Shown here: positions 16,404 to 19,862 of the stretch, one piece after another | How the letters are laid out: each line of letters opens with the position of its first letter | How positions within the stretch are numbered: the stretch's first letter is position 1 | NCBI GenBank assembly: GCA_934754775.1 | Contig: CAKVIM010000024.1 | Coordinates: 1 to 19,862 of the forward strand | Length of the DNA: 19,862 bases | Direction: 5' to 3' | Source: an uncultured Candidatus Melainabacteria bacterium | GTDB taxonomy: Bacteria; Cyanobacteriota; Vampirovibrionia; Gastranaerophilales; Gastranaerophilaceae | The notes under the pieces: generated by a model | Told to the model about the DNA's origin: nothing | Databases searched by the model: none | What the model saw: only the letters and a program-made list of their open reading frames with translations | Program-made: the position numbers and the translations under genes

Positions 16404-16452
16404 AGCGGGTGGGCACATCACCCTAACCATCTCCTCAAAGGGAGAGAGTTTA
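16404..16452. repeat. Degenerate remnant of the mosaic repeat
   Basis: GCGGGTGGG, then CACCCTAACC, then CATCTCC...GGGAGAG in this order resemble the ends of copies B and C (GCGGGTGAGGG, CACCC, CTCCATC, GGAGAGGG), but the match is short and broken. It lies in the gap between gatC and pyrG. Confidence 0.4.
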
Positions 16453-16453
16453 G

Positions 16454-18796
<2,343 letters not shown>

Positions 18797-18824
18797 AAAC
18801 TAATAATACAATAAATGGAGCTGT

Positions 18825-18853
18825 TTGAAAATGGAAACTAAAAATGGTAGAAT
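18825..18853 (+). promoter_or_regulatory. Promoter of the TSCPD gene
   Basis: TTGAAA (18825-18830), an exact 17-base spacer and TAGAAT (18848-18853), preceded by TGG as an extended -10. A start near 18860 gives a leader of about 20 bases carrying AGGAGG. The promoter lies inside the longest open frame, which shows that the frame's upstream codons are not translated. Confidence 0.7.
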
Positions 18854-18878
18854 AATTTTACGAGATGAGGAGGCACCA

Positions 18879-19184
18879 ATGGAAGAAAATATTCAAATCA
18901 AAGAAGTAAATGGCGTTGATATTGTTCAATATCAGCCAAGAGGAGTTTGCAGTAAATTAATGCAATTAAAAATTAAAAATAACATCCTTGAAAGTGCAGA
19001 ATTTGTAGGCGGCTGTAACGGCAACCTTTCCGGCATCGGAGTTTTAGTAAAAGGAATGGATATCCATGACGTTGAGCAAAAATTAAGAGGAATTCCTTGC
19101 GGAAGCCGTCCGACAAGTTGCCCAGACCAATTATCAAAAGCAATTGAAGCTTATTTGAAGGCTAAAAGCGAAGTTAAAGTTTAG
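18879..19184 (+). CDS. TSCPD-domain protein (TIGR03905-type)
   Basis: A small cytosolic protein of the TSCPD family, whose biochemical role is not firmly known. The domain resembles the C-terminal tail of some B12-dependent ribonucleotide reductases. The defining motif PTSCPDQLSKA (78-88) is present. Four cysteines at 24, 46, 74 and 81 fall in the family pattern (RGVCSK, GGCNGN, IPCGSR, TSCPD) and suggest a metal or cluster site. The open frame extends upstream to a TTG at 18825. I chose the ATG at 18879 because AGGAGG (18868-18873) lies 5 bases before it and a promoter covers the upstream codons. The resulting 101 residues fit the family (about 80-100). Confidence 0.88.
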   Translation: MEENIQIKEVNGVDIVQYQPRGVCSKLMQLKIKNNILESAEFVGGCNGNLSGIGVLVKGMDIHDVEQKLRGIPCGSRPTSCPDQLSKAIEAYLKAKSEVKV

Positions 19185-19227
19185 TATAGTTAATTTGCGT
19201 ACACACCAAAGAATTTGAAGGAAGAGA

Positions 19228-19862
19228 ATGAAAAAAGTAACATTAATTAAGGGCGATGGGATTGGACCGGAAATAACAGATTCCGTTATTAAAATTATAA
19301 ACGCAGCAGGAGTTGCAATTGATTGGGATATCCAAACGGCAGGTGCAGACTTAATTGAAACGGAAGGCACACCGCTACCCGAGCGAGTTCTCGACTCAGT
19401 TAAACAAAACAAGGTTGCACTAAAATCACCGGTTACAACACCTATCGGAAAAGGATTTCGCTCTGTTAATGTTCAACTTCGCAAAGAATTGGATTTGTAC
19501 GCAAATTTAAGACCTTGCTATAATTTACCGAATGTAAAAACCCGCTACGACAAAGTCGATATCGTTGTAGTTAGAGAAAATACCGAAGATTTGTACGCAG
19601 GTATTGAGCGTCAAGTCGATGTAAATACTGCAGAAAGCATCAAAATTATTACCAGAAAAGCTTCTGAAAGAATTGCAAAATTTGCATTTGATTATGCTGT
19701 AAATAACAATCGAAAAGAAGTCTGCGTTGTAACAAAAGCTAATATCTGCAAGCTCTCTGACGGTCTGTTTTTGGAATGTGCAAGAAAAATAGCTCAATTA
19801 TATCCGCAAATCGGATTTCGTGAAATATTAGTCGATAATTGCTGCATGCAGCTTGTCCAAAA
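19228..19862 (+). CDS. NAD-type isocitrate dehydrogenase (partial, cut by window end)
   Basis: The first 211 residues of a beta-decarboxylating dehydrogenase, oxidising isocitrate to 2-oxoglutarate in the TCA pathway. The start KVTLIKGDGIGPEI is the family signature. The substrate loop SVNVQLRKELDLYANLRP, with a Ser in the position phosphorylated in E. coli Icd, and VVVRENTEDLYAGIE point to isocitrate rather than isopropylmalate. The VTKANI segment carries the catalytic lysine. The sequence resembles mitochondrial IDH3/NAD-IDH more than E. coli NADP-Icd; the cofactor-deciding residues lie beyond the window. The ATG has GAAGGAAGAGA before it. The C terminus is missing only because the window ends. 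Confidence 0.9.
   Translation, partial: MKKVTLIKGDGIGPEITDSVIKIINAAGVAIDWDIQTAGADLIETEGTPLPERVLDSVKQNKVALKSPVTTPIGKGFRSVNVQLRKELDLYANLRPCYNLPNVKTRYDKVDIVVVRENTEDLYAGIERQVDVNTAESIKIITRKASERIAKFAFDYAVNNNRKEVCVVTKANICKLSDGLFLECARKIAQLYPQIGFREILVDNCCMQLVQ

Noticed and set aside
18825..18878. TTG start giving a 119-residue TSCPD protein
   Set aside because: A consensus-like promoter covers this stretch and a strong Shine-Dalgarno precedes ATG 18879.
19525..19797. 90-residue open frame on the minus strand
   Set aside because: It is antisense to the clearly conserved isocitrate dehydrogenase.

Overview
The window reads as chromosome of a low-GC, Gram-negative bacterium. Envelope genes (an MlaE/MlaF/MlaD-type lipid transporter, an MsbA-like ABC exporter, a GDP-mannose synthesis enzyme) imply an outer membrane. 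The mlaE-mlaF-mlaD order with a long MCE protein, together with a flagellin and a TSCPD-domain protein, suggests a non-photosynthetic Cyanobacteria relative such as Vampirovibrionia/Gastranaerophilales. That placement is an inference from gene content, not a demonstrated fact.

Layout. 1-358: mosaic intergenic repeat and a long AT hairpin. 359-3550 (-): SWIM-zinc-finger SNF2 helicase with a good promoter at 3636-3664. 3551-3854: second repeat family. 3855-3941 (-): tRNA-Ser(GGA) with a near-consensus promoter. 4093-5054 (+): two overlapping genes of unknown function ending in a very strong terminator. 5128-5430: second copy of the mosaic repeat, then a structured leader. 5665-7881 (+): a 738-residue flagellin carrying a beta-solenoid of GLUG-type 27-residue repeats. 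7881-8442: further repeats between convergent genes. 8454-11410 (-): mlaD, mlaF, mlaE. 11576-16362 (+), divergent from it: MsbA-like exporter, mannose-1-phosphate guanylyltransferase, MtaB, GatC, closed by a terminator. 16472-18082 (+): CTP synthase. 18074-18796 (-): an unknown protein with an internal duplication, overlapping the end of pyrG tail to tail. 18879-19184 (+): TSCPD-domain protein, whose start must be corrected. 19228 to the window end (+): NAD-type isocitrate dehydrogenase, cut by the edge.

How the genes relate. The mla operon and the msbA-like/manC operon diverge from a shared 165-bp spacer, and both serve the outer envelope (phospholipid traffic; lipid or glycolipid export and sugar-nucleotide supply). 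mtaB, gatC and pyrG are housekeeping genes for tRNA modification, tRNA amidation and nucleotide synthesis. The most unusual parts are the decorated flagellin, the repeat copies that flank it in both direct and inverted orientation, the two-gene unknown operon, and the internally duplicated unknown protein.
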